Made by a program: the position numbers and the translations under genes. Positions 42,007-56,900 of a stretch of 64,000 nucleotides of DNA are shown piece by piece. Below the pieces are notes generated by a model. It worked only from the letters and a program-made list of their open reading frames with translations, ran no database searches and was not told the DNA's origin. Every line of letters starts with the position of its first letter. Within the stretch, counting starts at the first letter, position 1. The stretch is from Acholoe squamosa (lineage: Eukaryota; Annelida; Polychaeta; Phyllodocida; Polynoidae), in assembly GCA_949317995.1 (NCBI GenBank), contig OX439050.1:1798001-1862000 (forward strand), read 5' to 3'.

Positions 42007-44812
42007 TCTAGTTGCTTGAGAACAGGAACAAGGGCATCAGGAGAAGTCAGAAAGCAGAAATGGTTGACTCAAAATAATCTATAGATTTGGATAATGACAG
42101 GGATTCTATATTTTTTTGCGAATGCTGTTGAACTACCACATTGGCTGATGTGAGCACTCCCGACTGCACAGTGAGAATAGAAGCTGTATTGCTGTGTGGA
42201 TGTCGTGTTGGTAGTGCTTCTGAAGTTTCCATCAATGTCACTGAAATCTCCCCTTAGATTTTAAGGTGGCAATTGGATTGGAGCTTTCTGACAGCTAAGA
42301 ATCCTGATCACAAGTCTAAGTAGGATACAAAAATAAATTTGATCCTACATCATCATACAAGAAATATAAACATTCATCATAATAATACATGGGTAAAAAT
42401 CGAGAAACATGGACCTGAAAAACAAGGAGCAGATGAAACAGAAAACCAAAAAAAGTAGTCAAAAATATAAAGTTTAACCAAAAAACAAGAAATTCCTATC
42501 AGGTACACAAGAAATATGAGATCGGGGAGTTGAACTGACATGAGGATTTTATTTAGTTTAGAGTAGTATCTAGTAGCTTGAGCACAGAAACCAGGGCATC
42601 AGGAGAAGTCTGAAAGCAGAAATGGTTGACCCAAAACAATCTGTAGATTAGGAGAATGATAGGGATTCTATATTATTTTGAGAATGCTGTCGAACTACCA
42701 CATTGGCTGATGTGAGCACTCCCGACTGCACAGTGAGAATAGAAGCTGTATTGCTGTGTGGATGTCAGGTTGGCAGTGCTTCTGAAGTTTCCATCAATGT
42801 CACTAAAATCTCCCCTTAGATTTTAAGGTGGCAATTTGATTGGAGCTTTCTGACAGCTAAGACTCCTGATCACAAGTCCAAGTATGATACAAAAATAAAT
42901 TCGATCCTACGTCATCAAACAAGAAATATAAACATTCATCATAATAATACATGGGTACAAATCGAGAAATGTGGACCTGAAAAACAAGGAGCAGATGAAA
43001 CAGAAAACCGAAAAAAGTAATCAAAAATATAAAGTTTAACTAAAAAACAAGAAATTCCTATCAGGAACACAAGAAATATGAGTTTTGGAAGTTGAACTGA
43101 CATGAGGATTTTATTTAGTTTAGAGTAGTATCTAGTAGCTTGAGCACAGAAACCAGGGCATCAGGAGAAGTCTGAAAGCAGAAATGGTTGACCCAAAACA
43201 ATCTGTAGATTTGGAGAATGATAAGGATTCTATATTATTTTGAGAATGCTGTCGAACTACCACATTGGCTGATGTGAGCACTCCCGACTGCACAGTGAGA
43301 ATAGAAGCTGTATTGCTGTGTGGATGTCTTGTTGGTAGTGCTTCTGAAGTTTCCATCAATGTCACTGAAATCTCCCCTTAGATTTGAAGGTGGCAATTTG
43401 ATTGGAGCTTTCTGACAGCTAAGCATCCTGATAACAAGTCCAAGTATGATACAAAAATAAATTCGATCCTACGTCATCAAACAAGAAATATAAACATTCA
43501 TCATAATAATACATGGGTACAAATCGAGAAACATGGACCTGAAAAACAAGGAGCAGATGAAACAGAAAACCAAAAAAAGTAATCAAAAATATAAAGTTTA
43601 ACTAAAAAACAAGAAATTCCTATCAGGAACACAAGAAATATGAGTTTGGGAAGTTGAACTGACATGAGGATTTTATTTAGTTTAGAGTAGTATCTAGTTG
43701 CTTGAGCACAGAAACCAGGGCATCAGGAGAAGTCTGAAAGCAGAAAAGGTTGATTCAAAATAATCTGTAGATTTGGAGAATGATAGGGATTCTATATTAT
43801 TTTGAGAATGCTGTCAAACTACCACATTGGCTGATGTGAGCACTCCCGACTGCACAGTGAGAATAGAAGCTGTATTGCTGTGTGGATGTCGTGTTGGTAG
43901 TGCTTCTGAAGTTTCCATCAATGTCACTAAAATCTCCCCTTAGATTTTAAGGTGGCAATTTGATTGGAGCTTTCTGACAGCTAAGAATCCTGATCACAAG
44001 TCCAAGTATGATACAAAAATAAATTTGATCCTACATCATCAAACAAGAAATATAAACATTCATCATAATAATACATGGGTACAAATCGAGAAATGTGCAC
44101 CTGAAAAACAAGGAGCAGATGAAACAGAAAACCGAAAAAAGTAATCAAAAATATAAAGTTTAACTAAAAAACAAGAAATTCCTATCAGGAACACAAGAAA
44201 TATGAGTTTGGGAAGTTGAACTGACATGAGGATTTTATTTAGTTTAGAGTAGTATCTAGTAGCTTGAGCACAGAAACCAGGGCATCAGGAGAAGTCTGAA
44301 AGCAGAAATGGTTGACCCAAAACAATCTGTAGATTTGGAGAATGATAAGGATTCTATATTATTTTGAGAATGCTGTCGAACTACCACATTGGCTGATGTG
44401 AGCACTCCCGACTGCACAGTGAGAATAGAAGCTGTATTGCTGTGTGGATGTCGTGTTGGTAGTGCTTCTGAAGTTTCCATCAATGTCACTGAAATCTCCC
44501 CTTAGATTTGAAGGTGGCAATTTGATTTGAGCTTTCTGACAGCTAAGCATCCTGATAACAAGTCCAAGTATGATACAAAAATAAATTCGATCCTACGTCA
44601 TCAAACAAGAAATATAAACATTCATCATAATAATACACGGGTACAAATCGAGAAACATGGACCTGAAAAACAAGGAGCAGATGAAACAGAAAACCAAAAA
44701 AAGTAATCAAAAATATGTAAGGGTTTGTGGCCTTACGGACCTGGGGGGTTCGGGTCTTACGATTCGGAAAGAAAGAGTAAGACAGTATTCCAAGTGTATG
44801 CCAACGGTTAGG

Positions 44813-44818
44813 TTTATT
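44813..44818 (-). promoter_or_regulatory. Solo-LTR polyadenylation signal
   Basis: AATAAA on the minus strand, about 120 bp downstream of the TATA box and about 100 bp before the LTR 3' end, as expected for the R region. Confidence 0.6.
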
Positions 44819-44936
44819 ACTTAATGCACACTCACGGCTGCCGAATGATATCAAAGAGGCAGCTAATATTAAAAAGGCAGTGGTCTACATAGTGCGGAGG
44901 CCAGAAGGGCCTCTGACGTAGCGGCTGAGCCCTGGG

Positions 44937-44945
44937 CTTTATATA
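44937..44945 (-). promoter_or_regulatory. Solo-LTR TATA box
   Basis: TATATAAAG on the minus strand, about 150 bp into the LTR from its 5' end (45,091). Confidence 0.6.
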
Positions 44946-47900
44946 CGGACCCAGGTGTTCGTCGTCAGACGTCCCCACAGACCCGGATCGGTGCTGCCAC
45001 CTATCCGGAACCTGAGGAACGTCCGACGACTCGACTCACCCGCCACGTCAGACGGTACCCAACTCCTATGGTAGTAAAGTGTACCTCTACAAATATAAAG
45101 TTTAACTAAAGAACAAGAAATTCCTATCAGGAACACAAGAAATATGAGATCGGGAAGTTGAACTGACATGAGGATTTTATTTAGTTTAGAGTAGTATCTA
45201 GTTGCTTGAGAACAGGAACAATGGCATCAGGAGAAGTCAGAAAGCAGAAATGGTTGACTCAAAATAATCTATAGATTTGGATAATGACAGGGATTCTATA
45301 TTTTTTTGCGAATGCTGTTGAACTACCACATTGGCTGATGTGAGCACTCCCGACTGCACAGTGAGAATAGAAGCTGTATTGCTGTGTGGATGTCGTGTTG
45401 GTAATGCTTCTGAAGTTTCCATCAATGTCACTGAAATCTCCCCTTAGATTTTAAGGTGGCAATTTGATTGGAGCTTTCTGACAGCTAAGAATCCTGATCA
45501 CAAGTCCAAGTATGATACAAAAATAAATTTGATCCTACATCATCATACAAAAATATAAACATTCATCATAATAATACATGGGTACAAATCGAGAAACATG
45601 GACCTGAAAAACAAGGAGCAGATGAAACAGAAAACCAAAAAAAGTAGTCAAAAATATAAAGTTTAACCAAAAAACAAGAAATTCCTATCAGGTACACAAT
45701 AAATATGAGATCGGGGAGTTGAACTGACATGAGGATTTTATTTAGTTTAGAGTAGTATCTAGTAGCTTGAGCACAGAAACCAGGGCATCAGGAGAAGTCT
45801 GAAAGCAGAAATGGTTGACCCAAAACAATCTGTAGATTAGGAGAATGATAGGGATTCTATATTATTTTGAGAATGCTGTCGAACTACCACATCGGCTGAT
45901 GTGAGCACTCCCGACTGCACAGTGAGAATAGAAGCTGTATTGCTGTGTGGATGTCAGGTTGGCAGTGCTTCTGAAGTTTCCATCAATGTCACTGAAATCT
46001 CCCCTTAGATTTGAAGGTGGCAATTTGATTGGAGCTTTCTGACAGCTAAGAATCCTGATCACAAGTCCAAGTATGATACAAAAATAAATTCGATCCTACG
46101 TCATCAAACAAGAAATATAAACATTCATCATAATAATACATGGGTACAAATCGAGAAACGTGCACCTGAAAAACAAGGAGCAGATGAAACAGAAAACCAA
46201 AAAAAGTAATCAAAAATATAAAGTTTAACTAAAAAACAAGAAATTCCTATCAGGAACACAAGAAATATGAGTTTGGGAAGTTGAACTGACATGAGGATTT
46301 TATTTAGTTTAGAGTAGTATCTAGTAGCTTGAGCACAGAAACCAGGGCATCAGGAGAAGTCTGAAAGCAGAAATTGTTGACCCAAAACAATCTGTAGATT
46401 TGGAGAATGATAAGGATTCTATATTATTTTGAGAATGCTGTCGAACTACCACATTGGCTGATGTAAGCACTCCCGACTGCACAGTGAGAATAGAAGCTGT
46501 ATTGCTGTGTGGATGTCAGGTTGGCAGTGCTTCTGAAGTTTCCATCAATGTCACTAAAATCTCCCCTTAGATTTTAAGGTGGCAATTTGATTGGAGCTTT
46601 CTGACAGCTAAGACTCCTGATCACAAGTCCAAGTATGATACAAAAATAAATTCGATCCTACGTCATCAAACAAGAAATATAAACATTCATCATAATAATA
46701 CATGGGTACAAATCGAGAAACGTGGACCTGAAAAACAAGGAGCAGATGAAACAGAAAACCAAAAAAAGTAATCAAAAATATAAAGTTTAACTAAAAAACA
46801 AGAAATTCCTATCAGGAACACAAGAAATATGAGTTTGGGAAGTTGAACTGACATGAGGATTTCATTTAGTTTAGAGTAGTATCTAGTAGCTTGAGCACAG
46901 AAACCAGGGCATCAGGAGAAGTCTGAAAGCAGAAATGGTTGACCCAAAACAATCTGTAGATTTGGAGAATGATAAGGATTCTATATTATTTTGAGAATGC
47001 TGTCGAACTACCACATTGGCTGATGTGAGCACTCCCGACTGCACAGTGAGAATAGAAGCTGTATTGCTGTGTGGATGTCGTGTTGGTAGTGCTTCTGAAG
47101 TTTCCATCAATGTCACTGAAATCTCCCCTTAGATTTGAAGGTGGCAATTTGATTGGAGCTTTCTGACAGCTAAGCATCCTGATAACAAGTCCAAGTATGA
47201 TACAAAAATAAATTCGATCCTACGTCATCAAACAAGAAATATAAACATTCATCATAATAATACATGGGTACAAATCGAGAAACATGGACCTGAAAAACAA
47301 GGAGCAGATGAAACAGAAAATCAAAAAAAGTAGTCAAAAATATAAAGTTTAACCAAAAAACAAGAAATTCCTATCAGGTACACAAGAAATATGAGATCGT
47401 GGAGTTGAACTGACATGAGGATTTTATTTAGTTTAGAGTAGTATCTAGTGGCTTGAGCACAGAAACCAGGGCATCAGGAGAAGTCTGAAAGCAGAAAAGG
47501 TTGATTCAAAATAATCTGTAGATTTGGAGAATGATAAGGATTCTATATTATTTTGAGAATGCTGTCAAACTACCACATTGCCTGATGTGAGCACTCCCGA
47601 CTGCACAGTGAGAATAGAAGCTGTATTGCTGTGTGGATGTCGTGTTGGTAGTGCTTCTGAAGTTTCCGTCAATGTCACTGAAATCTCTCCTTAGATTTGA
47701 AGGTGGCAATTTGATTGGAGCTTTCTGACAGCTAAGAATCCTGATCACAAGTCCAAGTATGATACAAAAATAAATTCGATCCTACATCATCAAACAAGAA
47801 ATATAAACATTTATCATAATAATACACGGGTGCAAATAAAGAAACATGGACCTGAAAAACAAGGAGCAGATGAAACAGAAAACCAAAAAAAGTAATCAAA

Positions 47901-50900
47901 AATATAAAGTTTAACTAAAGAACAAGAAATTCCTATCAGGTACAGAAGAAATATGAGATCGAGAAGTTGAACTGACATGAGGATTTTATTTAGTTTAGAG
48001 TAGTATCTAGTTGCTTGAGAACAGGAACCAGGGCATCAGGAGAAGTCAGAAAGCAGAAATGGTTGACTCAAAATAATCTATAGATTTGGATGATGACAGG
48101 GATTCTATATTTTTTTGCAAATGCTGTCGAACTACCACATTGGCTGATGTGAGCACTCCCGACTGCACAGTGAGAATAGAAGCTGTATTGCTGTGTGGAT
48201 GTCGTGTTGGTAGTGCTTCTGAAGTTTCCATCAATGTCACTGAAATCTCCCCTTAGATTTGAAGGTGGCAATTTGATGGGAGCTTTATGACAACTAAGAA
48301 TCCTGATCACAAGTCCAAGTATGATACAAAAATAAATTCGATCCTACATCATCAAACAAGAAATATAAACATTTATCATAATAATACACGGGTGCAAATA
48401 AAGAAACATGGACCTGAAAAACAAGGAGCAGATGAAACAGAAAACCAAAAAAAGTAATCAAAAATATAAAGTTTAACTAAAGAACAAGAAATTCCTATCA
48501 GGAACACAAGAAATATGAGATCGGGAAGTTGAACTGACATGAGGATTTTATTTAGTTTAGAGTAGTATCTAGTTGCTTGAGAACAGGAACAAGGGCATCA
48601 GGAGAAGTCAGAAAGCAGAAATGGTTGACTCAAAATAATCTATAGATTTGGATAATGACAGGGATTCTATATTTTTTTGCGAATGCTGTTGAACTACCAC
48701 ATTGGCTGATGTGAGCACTCCCGACTGCACAGTGAGAATAGAAGCTGTATTGCTGTGTGGATGTCGTGTTGGTAGTGCTTCTGAAGTTTCCATCAATGTC
48801 ACTGAAATCTCCCCTTAGATTTTAAGGTGGCAATTTGATTGGAGCTTTCTGACAGCTAAGAATCCTGATCACAAGTCTAAGTATGATACAAAAATAAATT
48901 TGATCCTACATCATCATACAAGAAATATAAACATTCATCATAATAATACATGGGTAAAAATCGAGAAACATGGACCTGAAAAACAAGGAGCAGATGAAAC
49001 AGAAAACCAAAAAAAGTAGTCAAAAATATAAAGTTTAACCAAAAAACAAGAAATTCCTATCAGGTACACAAGAAATATGAGATCGGGGAGTTGAACTGAC
49101 ATGAGGATTTTATTTAGTTTAGAGTAGTATCTAGTAGCTTGAGCACAGAAACCAGGGCATCAGGAGAAGTCTGAAAGCAGAAATGGTTGACCCAAAACAA
49201 TCTGTAGATTAGGAGAATGATAGGGATTCTATATTATTTTGAGAATGCTGTCGAACTACCACATTGGCTGATGTGAGCACTCCCGACTGCACAGTGAGAA
49301 TAGAAGCTGTATTGCTGTGTGGATGTCAGGTTGGCAGTGCTTCTGAAGTTTCCATCAATGTCACTAAAATCTCCCCTTAGATTTTAAGGTGGCAATTTGA
49401 TTGGAGCTTTCTGACAGCTAAGACTCCTGATCACAAGTCCAAGTATGATACAAAAATAAATTTGATCCTACGTCATCAAACAAGAAATATAAACATTCAT
49501 CATAATAATACATGGGTACAAATCGAGAAATGTGGACCTGAAAAACAAGGAGCAGATGAAACAGAAAACCGAAAAAAGTAATCAAAAATATAAAGTTTAA
49601 CTAAAAAACAAGAAATTCCTATCAGGAACACAAGAAATATGAGTTTGGGAAGTTGAACTGACATGAGGATTTTATTTAGTTTAGAGTAGTATCTAGTAGC
49701 TTGAGCACAGAAACCAGGGCATCAGGAGAAGTCTGAAAGCAGAAATGGTTGACCCAAAACAATCTGTAGATTTGGAGAATGATAAGGATTCTATATTATT
49801 TTGAGAATGCTGTCAAACTACCACATTGCCTGATGTGAGCACTCCCGACTGCACAGTGAGAATAGAAGCTGTATTGCTGTGTGGATGTCGTGTTGGTAGT
49901 GCTTCTGAAGTTTCCGTCAATGTCACTGAAATCTCTCCTTAGATTTGAAGGTGGCAATTTGATTGGAGCTTTCTGACAGCTAAGAATCCTGATCACAAGT
50001 CCAAGTATGATACAAAAATAAATTCGATCCTACATCATCAAACAAGAAATATAAACATTTATCATAATAATACACGGGTGCAAATAAAGAAACATGGACC
50101 TGAAAAACAAGGAGCAGATGAAACAGAAAACCAAAAAAAGTAATCAAAAATATAAAGTTTAACTAAAGAACAAGAAATTCCTATCAGGAACACAAGAAAT
50201 ATGAGATCGGGAAGTTGAACTGACATGAGGATTTTATTTAGTTTAGAGTAGTATCTAGTTGCTTGAGAACAGGAACAAGGGCATCAGGAGAAGTCAGAAA
50301 GCAGAAATGGTTGACTCAAAATAATCTATAGATTTGGATAATGACAGGGATTCTATATTTTTTTGCGAATGCTGTTGAACTACCACATTGGCTGATGTGA
50401 GCACTCCCGACTGCACAGTGAGAATAGAAGCTGTATTGCTGTGTGGATGTCGTGTTGGTAGTGCTTCTGAAGTTTCCATCAATGTCACTGAAATCTCCCC
50501 TTAGATTTTAAGGTGGCAATTTGATTGGAGCTTTCTGACAGCTAAGAATCCTGATCACAAGTCTAAGTATGATACAAAAATAAATTTGATCCTACATCAT
50601 CATACAAGAAATATAAACATTCATCATAATAATACATGGGTAAAAATCGAGAAACATGGACCTGAAAAACAAGGAGCAGATGAAACAGAAAACCAAAAAA
50701 AGTAGTCAAAATTATAAAGTTTAACCAAAAAACAAGAAATTCCTATCAGGTACACAAGAAATATGAGATCGGGGAGTTGAACTGACATGAGGATTTTATT
50801 TAGTTTAGAGTAGTATCTAGTAGCTTGAGCACAGAAACCAGGGCATCAGGAGAAGTCTGAAAGCAGAAATGGTTGACCCAAAACAATCTGTAGATTAGGA

Positions 50901-53900
50901 GAATGATAGGGATTCTATATTATTTTGAGAATGCTGTCGAACTACCACATTGGCTGATGTGAGCACTCCCGACTGCACAGTGAGAATAGAAGCTGTATTG
51001 CTGTGTGGATGTCAGGTTGGCAGTGCTTCTGAAGTTTCCATCAATGTCACTAAAATCTCCCCTTAGATTTTAAGGTGGCAATTTGATTGGAGCTTTCTGA
51101 CAGCTAAGACTCCTGATCACAAGTCCAAGTATGATACAAAAATAAATTCGATCCTACGTCATCAAACAAGAAATATAAACATTCATCATAATAATACATG
51201 GGTACAAATCGAGAAATGTGGACCTGAAAAACAAGGAGCAGATGAAACAGAAAACCGAAAAAAGTAATCAAAAATATAAAGTTTAACTAAAAAACAAGAA
51301 ATTCCTATCAGGAACACAAGAAATATGAGTTTTGGAAGTTGAACTGACATGAGGATTTTATTTAGTTTAGAGTAGTATCTAGTAGCTTGAGCACAGAAAC
51401 CAGGGCATCAGGAGAAGTCTGAAAGCAGAAATGGTTGACCCAAAACAATCTGTAGATTTGGAGAATGATAAGGATTCTATATTATTTTGAGAATGCTGTC
51501 GAACTACCACATTGGCTGATGTGAGCACTCCCGACTGCACAGTGAGAATAGAAGCTGTATTGCTGTGTGGATGTCGTGTTGGTAGTGCTTCTGAAGTTTC
51601 CATCAATGTCACTGAAATCTCCCCTTAGATTTGAAGGTGGCAATTTGATTGGAGCTTTCTGACAGCTAAGCATCCTGATAACAAGTCCAAGTATGATACA
51701 AAAATAAATTCGATCCTACGTCATCAAACAAGAAATATAAACATTCATCATAATAATACATGGGTACAAATCGAGAAACATGGACCTGAAAAACAAGGAG
51801 CAGATGAAACAGAAAACCAAAAAAAGTAATCAAAAATATAAAGTTTAACTAAAAAACAAGAAATTCCTATCAGGAACACAAGAAATATGAGTTTGGGAAG
51901 TTGAACTGACATGAGGATTTTATTTAGTTTAGAGTAGTATCTAGTTGCTTGAGCACAGAAACCAGGGCATCAGGAGAAGTCTGAAAGCAGAAAAGGTTGA
52001 TTCAAAATAATCTGTAGATTTGGAGAATGATAGGGATTCTATATTATTTTGAGAATGCTGTCAAACTACCACATTGGCTGATGTGAGCACTCCCGACTGC
52101 ACAGTGAGAATAGAAGCTGTATTGCTGTGTGGATGTCGTGTTGGTAGTGCTTCTGAAGTTTCCATCAATGTCACTAAAATCTCCCCTTAGATTTTAAGGT
52201 GGCAATTTGATTGGAGCTTTCTGACAGCTAAGAATCCTGATCACAAGTCCAAGTATGATACAAAAATAAATTTGATCCTACATCATCAAACAAGAAATAT
52301 AAACATTCATCATAATAATACATGGGTACAAATCGAGAAATGTGCACCTGAAAAACAAGGAGCAGATGAAACAGAAAACCGAAAAAAGTAATCAAAAATA
52401 TAAAGTTTAACTAAAAAACAAGAAATTCCTATCAGGAACACAAGAAATATGAGTTTGGGAAGTTGAACTGACATGAGGATTTTATTTAGTTTAGAGTAGT
52501 ATCTAGTAGCTTGAGCACAGAAACCAGGGCATCAGGAGAAGTCTGAAAGCAGAAATGGTTGACCCAAAACAATCTGTAGATTTGGAGAATGATAAGGATT
52601 CTATATTATTTTGAGAATGCTGTCGAACTACCACATTGGCTGATGTGAGCACTCCCGACTGCACAGTGAGAATAGAAGCTGTATTGCTGTGTGGATGTCG
52701 TGTTGGTAGTGCTTCTGAAGTTTCCATCAATGTCACTGAAATCTCCCCTTAGATTTGAAGGTGGCAATTTGATTTGAGCTTTCTGACAGCTAAGCATCCT
52801 GATAACAAGTCCAAGTATGATACAAAAATAAATTCGATCCTACGTCATCAAACAAGAAATATAAACATTCATCATAATAATACACGGGTACAAATCGAGA
52901 AACATGGACCTGAAAAACAAGGAGCAGATGAAACAGAAAACCAAAAAAAGTAATCAAAAATATAAAGTTTAACTAAAGAACAAGAAATTCCTATCAGGAA
53001 CACAAGAAATATGAGATCGGGAAGTTGAACTGACATGAGGATTTTATTTAGTTTAGAGTAGTATCTAGTTGCTTGAGAACAGGAACAATGGCATCAGGAG
53101 AAGTCAGAAAGCAGAAATGGTTGACTCAAAATAATCTATAGATTTGGATAATGACAGGGATTCTATATTTTTTTGCGAATGCTGTTGAACTACCACATTG
53201 GCTGATGTGAGCACTCCCGACTGCACAGTGAGAATAGAAGCTGTATTGCTGTGTGGATGTCGTGTTGGTAATGCTTCTGAAGTTTCCATCAATGTCACTG
53301 AAATCTCCCCTTAGATTTTAAGGTGGCAATTTGATTGGAGCTTTCTGACAGCTAAGAATCCTGATCACAAGTCCAAGTATGATACAAAAATAAATTTGAT
53401 CCTACATCATCATACAAAAATATAAACATTCATCATAATAATACATGGGTACAAATCGAGAAACATGGACCTGAAAAACAAGGAGCAGATGAAACAGAAA
53501 ACCAAAAAAAGTAGTCAAAAATATAAAGTTTAACCAAAAAACAAGAAATTCCTATCAGGTACACAATAAATATGAGATCGGGGAGTTGAACTGACATGAG
53601 GATTTTATTTAGTTTAGAGTAGTATCTAGTAGCTTGAGCACAGAAACCAGGGCATCAGGAGAAGTCTGAAAGCAGAAATGGTTGACCCAAAACAATCTGT
53701 AGATTAGGAGAATGATAGGGATTCTATATTATTTTGAGAATGCTGTCGAACTACCACATCGGCTGATGTGAGCACTCCCGACTGCACAGTGAGAATAGAA
53801 GCTGTATTGCTGTGTGGATGTCAGGTTGGCAGTGCTTCTGAAGTTTCCATCAATGTCACTGAAATCTCCCCTTAGATTTGAAGGTGGCAATTTGATTGGA

Positions 53901-56900
53901 GCTTTCTGACAGCTAAGAATCCTGATCACAAGTCCAAGTATGATACAAAAATAAATTCGATCCTACGTCATCAAACAAGAAATATAAACATTCATCATAA
54001 TAATACATGGGTACAAATCGAGAAACGTGCACCTGAAAAACAAGGAGCAGATGAAACAGAAAACCAAAAAAAGTAATCAAAAATATAAAGTTTAACTAAA
54101 AAACAAGAAATTCCTATCAGGAACACAAGAAATATGAGTTTTGGAAGTTGAACTGACATGAGGATTTTATTTAGTTTAGAGTAGTATCTAGTAGCTTGAG
54201 CACAGAAACCAGGGCATCAGGAGAAGTCTGAAAGCAGAAATGGTTGACCCAAAACAATCTGTAGATTTGGAGAATGATAAGGATTCTATATTATTTTGAG
54301 AATGCTGTCGAACTACCACATTGGCTGATGTGAGCACTCCCGACTGCACAGTGAGAATAGAAGCTGTATTGCTGTGTGGATGTCGTGTTGGTAGTGCTTC
54401 TGAAGTTTCCATCAATGTCACTGAAATCTCCCCTTAGATTTGAAGGTGGCAATTTGATTGGAGCTTTCTGACAGCTAAGCATCCTGATAACAAGTCCAAG
54501 TATGATACAAAAATAAATTCGATCCTACGTCATCAAACAAGAAATATAAACATTCATCATAATAATACATGGGTACAAATCGAGAAACATGGACCTGAAA
54601 AACAAGGAGCAGATGAAACAGAAAACCAAAAAAAGTAATCAAAAATATAAAGTTTAACTAAAAAACAAGAAATTCCTATCAGGAACACAAGAAATATGAG
54701 TTTGGGAAGTTGAACTGACATGAGGATTTTATTTAGTTTAGAGTAGTATCTAGTTGCTTGAGCACAGAAACCAGGGCATCAGGAGAAGTCTGAAAGCAGA
54801 AAAGGTTGATTCAAAATAATCTGTAGATTTGGAGAATGATAGGGATTCTATATTATTTTGAGAATGCTGTCAAACTACCACATTGGCTGATGTGAGCACT
54901 CCCGACTGCACAGTGAGAATAGAAGCTGTATTGCTGTGTGGATGTCGTGTTGGTAGTGCTTCTGAAGTTTCCATCAATGTCACTAAAATCTCCCCTTAGA
55001 TTTTAAGGTGGCAATTTGATTGGAGCTTTCTGACAGCTAAGAATCCTGATCACAAGTCCAAGTATGATACAAAAATAAATTTGATCCTACATCATCAAAC
55101 AAGAAATATAAACATTCATCATAATAATACATGGGTACAAATCGAGAAATGTGCACCTGAAAAACAAGGAGCAGATGAAACAGAAAACCGAAAAAAGTAA
55201 TCAAAAATATAAAGTTTAACTAAAAAACAAGAAATTCCTATCAGGAACACAAGAAATATGAGTTTGGGAAGTTGAACTGACATGAGGATTTTATTTAGTT
55301 TAGAGTAGTATCTAGTAGCTTGAGCACAGAAACCAGGGCATCAGGAGAAGTCTGAAAGCAGAAATGGTTGACCCAAAACAATCTGTAGATTTGGAGAATG
55401 ATAAGGATTCTATATTATTTTGAGAATGCTGTCGAACTACCACATTGGCTGATGTGAGCACTCCCGACTGCACAGTGAGAATAGAAGCTGTATTGCTGTG
55501 TGGATGTCGTGTTGGTAGTGCTTCTGAAGTTTCCATCAATGTCACTGAAATCTCCCCTTAGATTTGAAGGTGGCAATTTGATTTGAGCTTTCTGACAGCT
55601 AAGCATCCTGATAACAAGTCCAAGTATGATACAAAAATAAATTCGATCCTACGTCATCAAACAAGAAATATAAACATTCATCATAATAATACACGGGTAC
55701 AAATCGAGAAACATGGACCTGAAAAACAAGGAGCAGATGAAACAGAAAACCAAAAAAAGTAATCAAAAATATAAAGTTTAACTAAAGAACAAGAAATTCC
55801 TATCAGGAACACAAGAAATATGAGATCGGGAAGTTGAACTGACATGAGGATTTTATTTAGTTTAGAGTAGTATCTAGTTGCTTGAGAACAGGAACAATGG
55901 CATCAGGAGAAGTCAGAAAGCAGAAATGGTTGACTCAAAATAATCTATAGATTTGGATAATGACAGGGATTCTATATTTTTTTGCGAATGCTGTTGAACT
56001 ACCACATTGGCTGATGTGAGCACTCCCGACTGCACAGTGAGAATAGAAGCTGTATTGCTGTGTGGATGTCGTGTTGGTAATGCTTCTGAAGTTTCCATCA
56101 ATGTCACTGAAATCTCCCCTTAGATTTTAAGGTGGCAATTTGATTGGAGCTTTCTGACAGCTAAGAATCCTGATCACAAGTCCAAGTATGATACAAAAAT
56201 AAATTTGATCCTACATCATCATACAAAAATATAAACATTCATCATAATAATACATGGGTACAAATCGAGAAACATGGACCTGAAAAACAAGGAGCAGATG
56301 AAACAGAAAACCAAAAAAAGTAGTCAAAAATATAAAGTTTAACCAAAAAACAAGAAATTCCTATCAGGTACACAATAAATATGAGATCGGGGAGTTGAAC
56401 TGACATGAGGATTTTATTTAGTTTAGAGTAGTATCTAGTAGCTTGAGCACAGAAACCAGGGCATCAGGAGAAGTCTGAAAGCAGAAATGGTTGACCCAAA
56501 ACAATCTGTAGATTAGGAGAATGATAGGGATTCTATATTATTTTGAGAATGCTGTCGAACTACCACATCGGCTGATGTGAGCACTCCCGACTGCACAGTG
56601 AGAATAGAAGCTGTATTGCTGTGTGGATGTCAGGTTGGCAGTGCTTCTGAAGTTTCCATCAATGTCACTGAAATCTCCCCTTAGATTTGAAGGTGGCAAT
56701 TTGATTGGAGCTTTCTGACAGCTAAGAATCCTGATCACAAGTCCAAGTATGATACAAAAATAAATTCGATCCTACGTCATCAAACAAGAAATATAAACAT
56801 TCATCATAATAATACATGGGTACAAATCGAGAAACGTGCACCTGAAAAACAAGGAGCAGATGAAACAGAAAACCAAAAAAAGTAATCAAAAATATAAAGT

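Larger units (their letters stand above)
44716..45091 (-). mobile_element. 376-bp solo LTR inside the satellite
   Basis: Interrupts a satellite monomer exactly. On the plus strand it begins TGTAAGGG and ends CCTCTACA (short inverted TGTA...TACA ends), flanked by a 4-bp target duplication AATA (44,712-44,715 and 45,092-45,095). It is GC-richer than the satellite. The minus strand has TATATAAAG and then AATAAA in proper order, giving the orientation. No internal retroelement sequence remains, so it is a product of LTR-LTR recombination. The family is LTR retrotransposon, probably Ty3/gypsy-like by duplication length. Its sequence is unlike the gypsy LTR start at 32,390. Confidence 0.9.
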
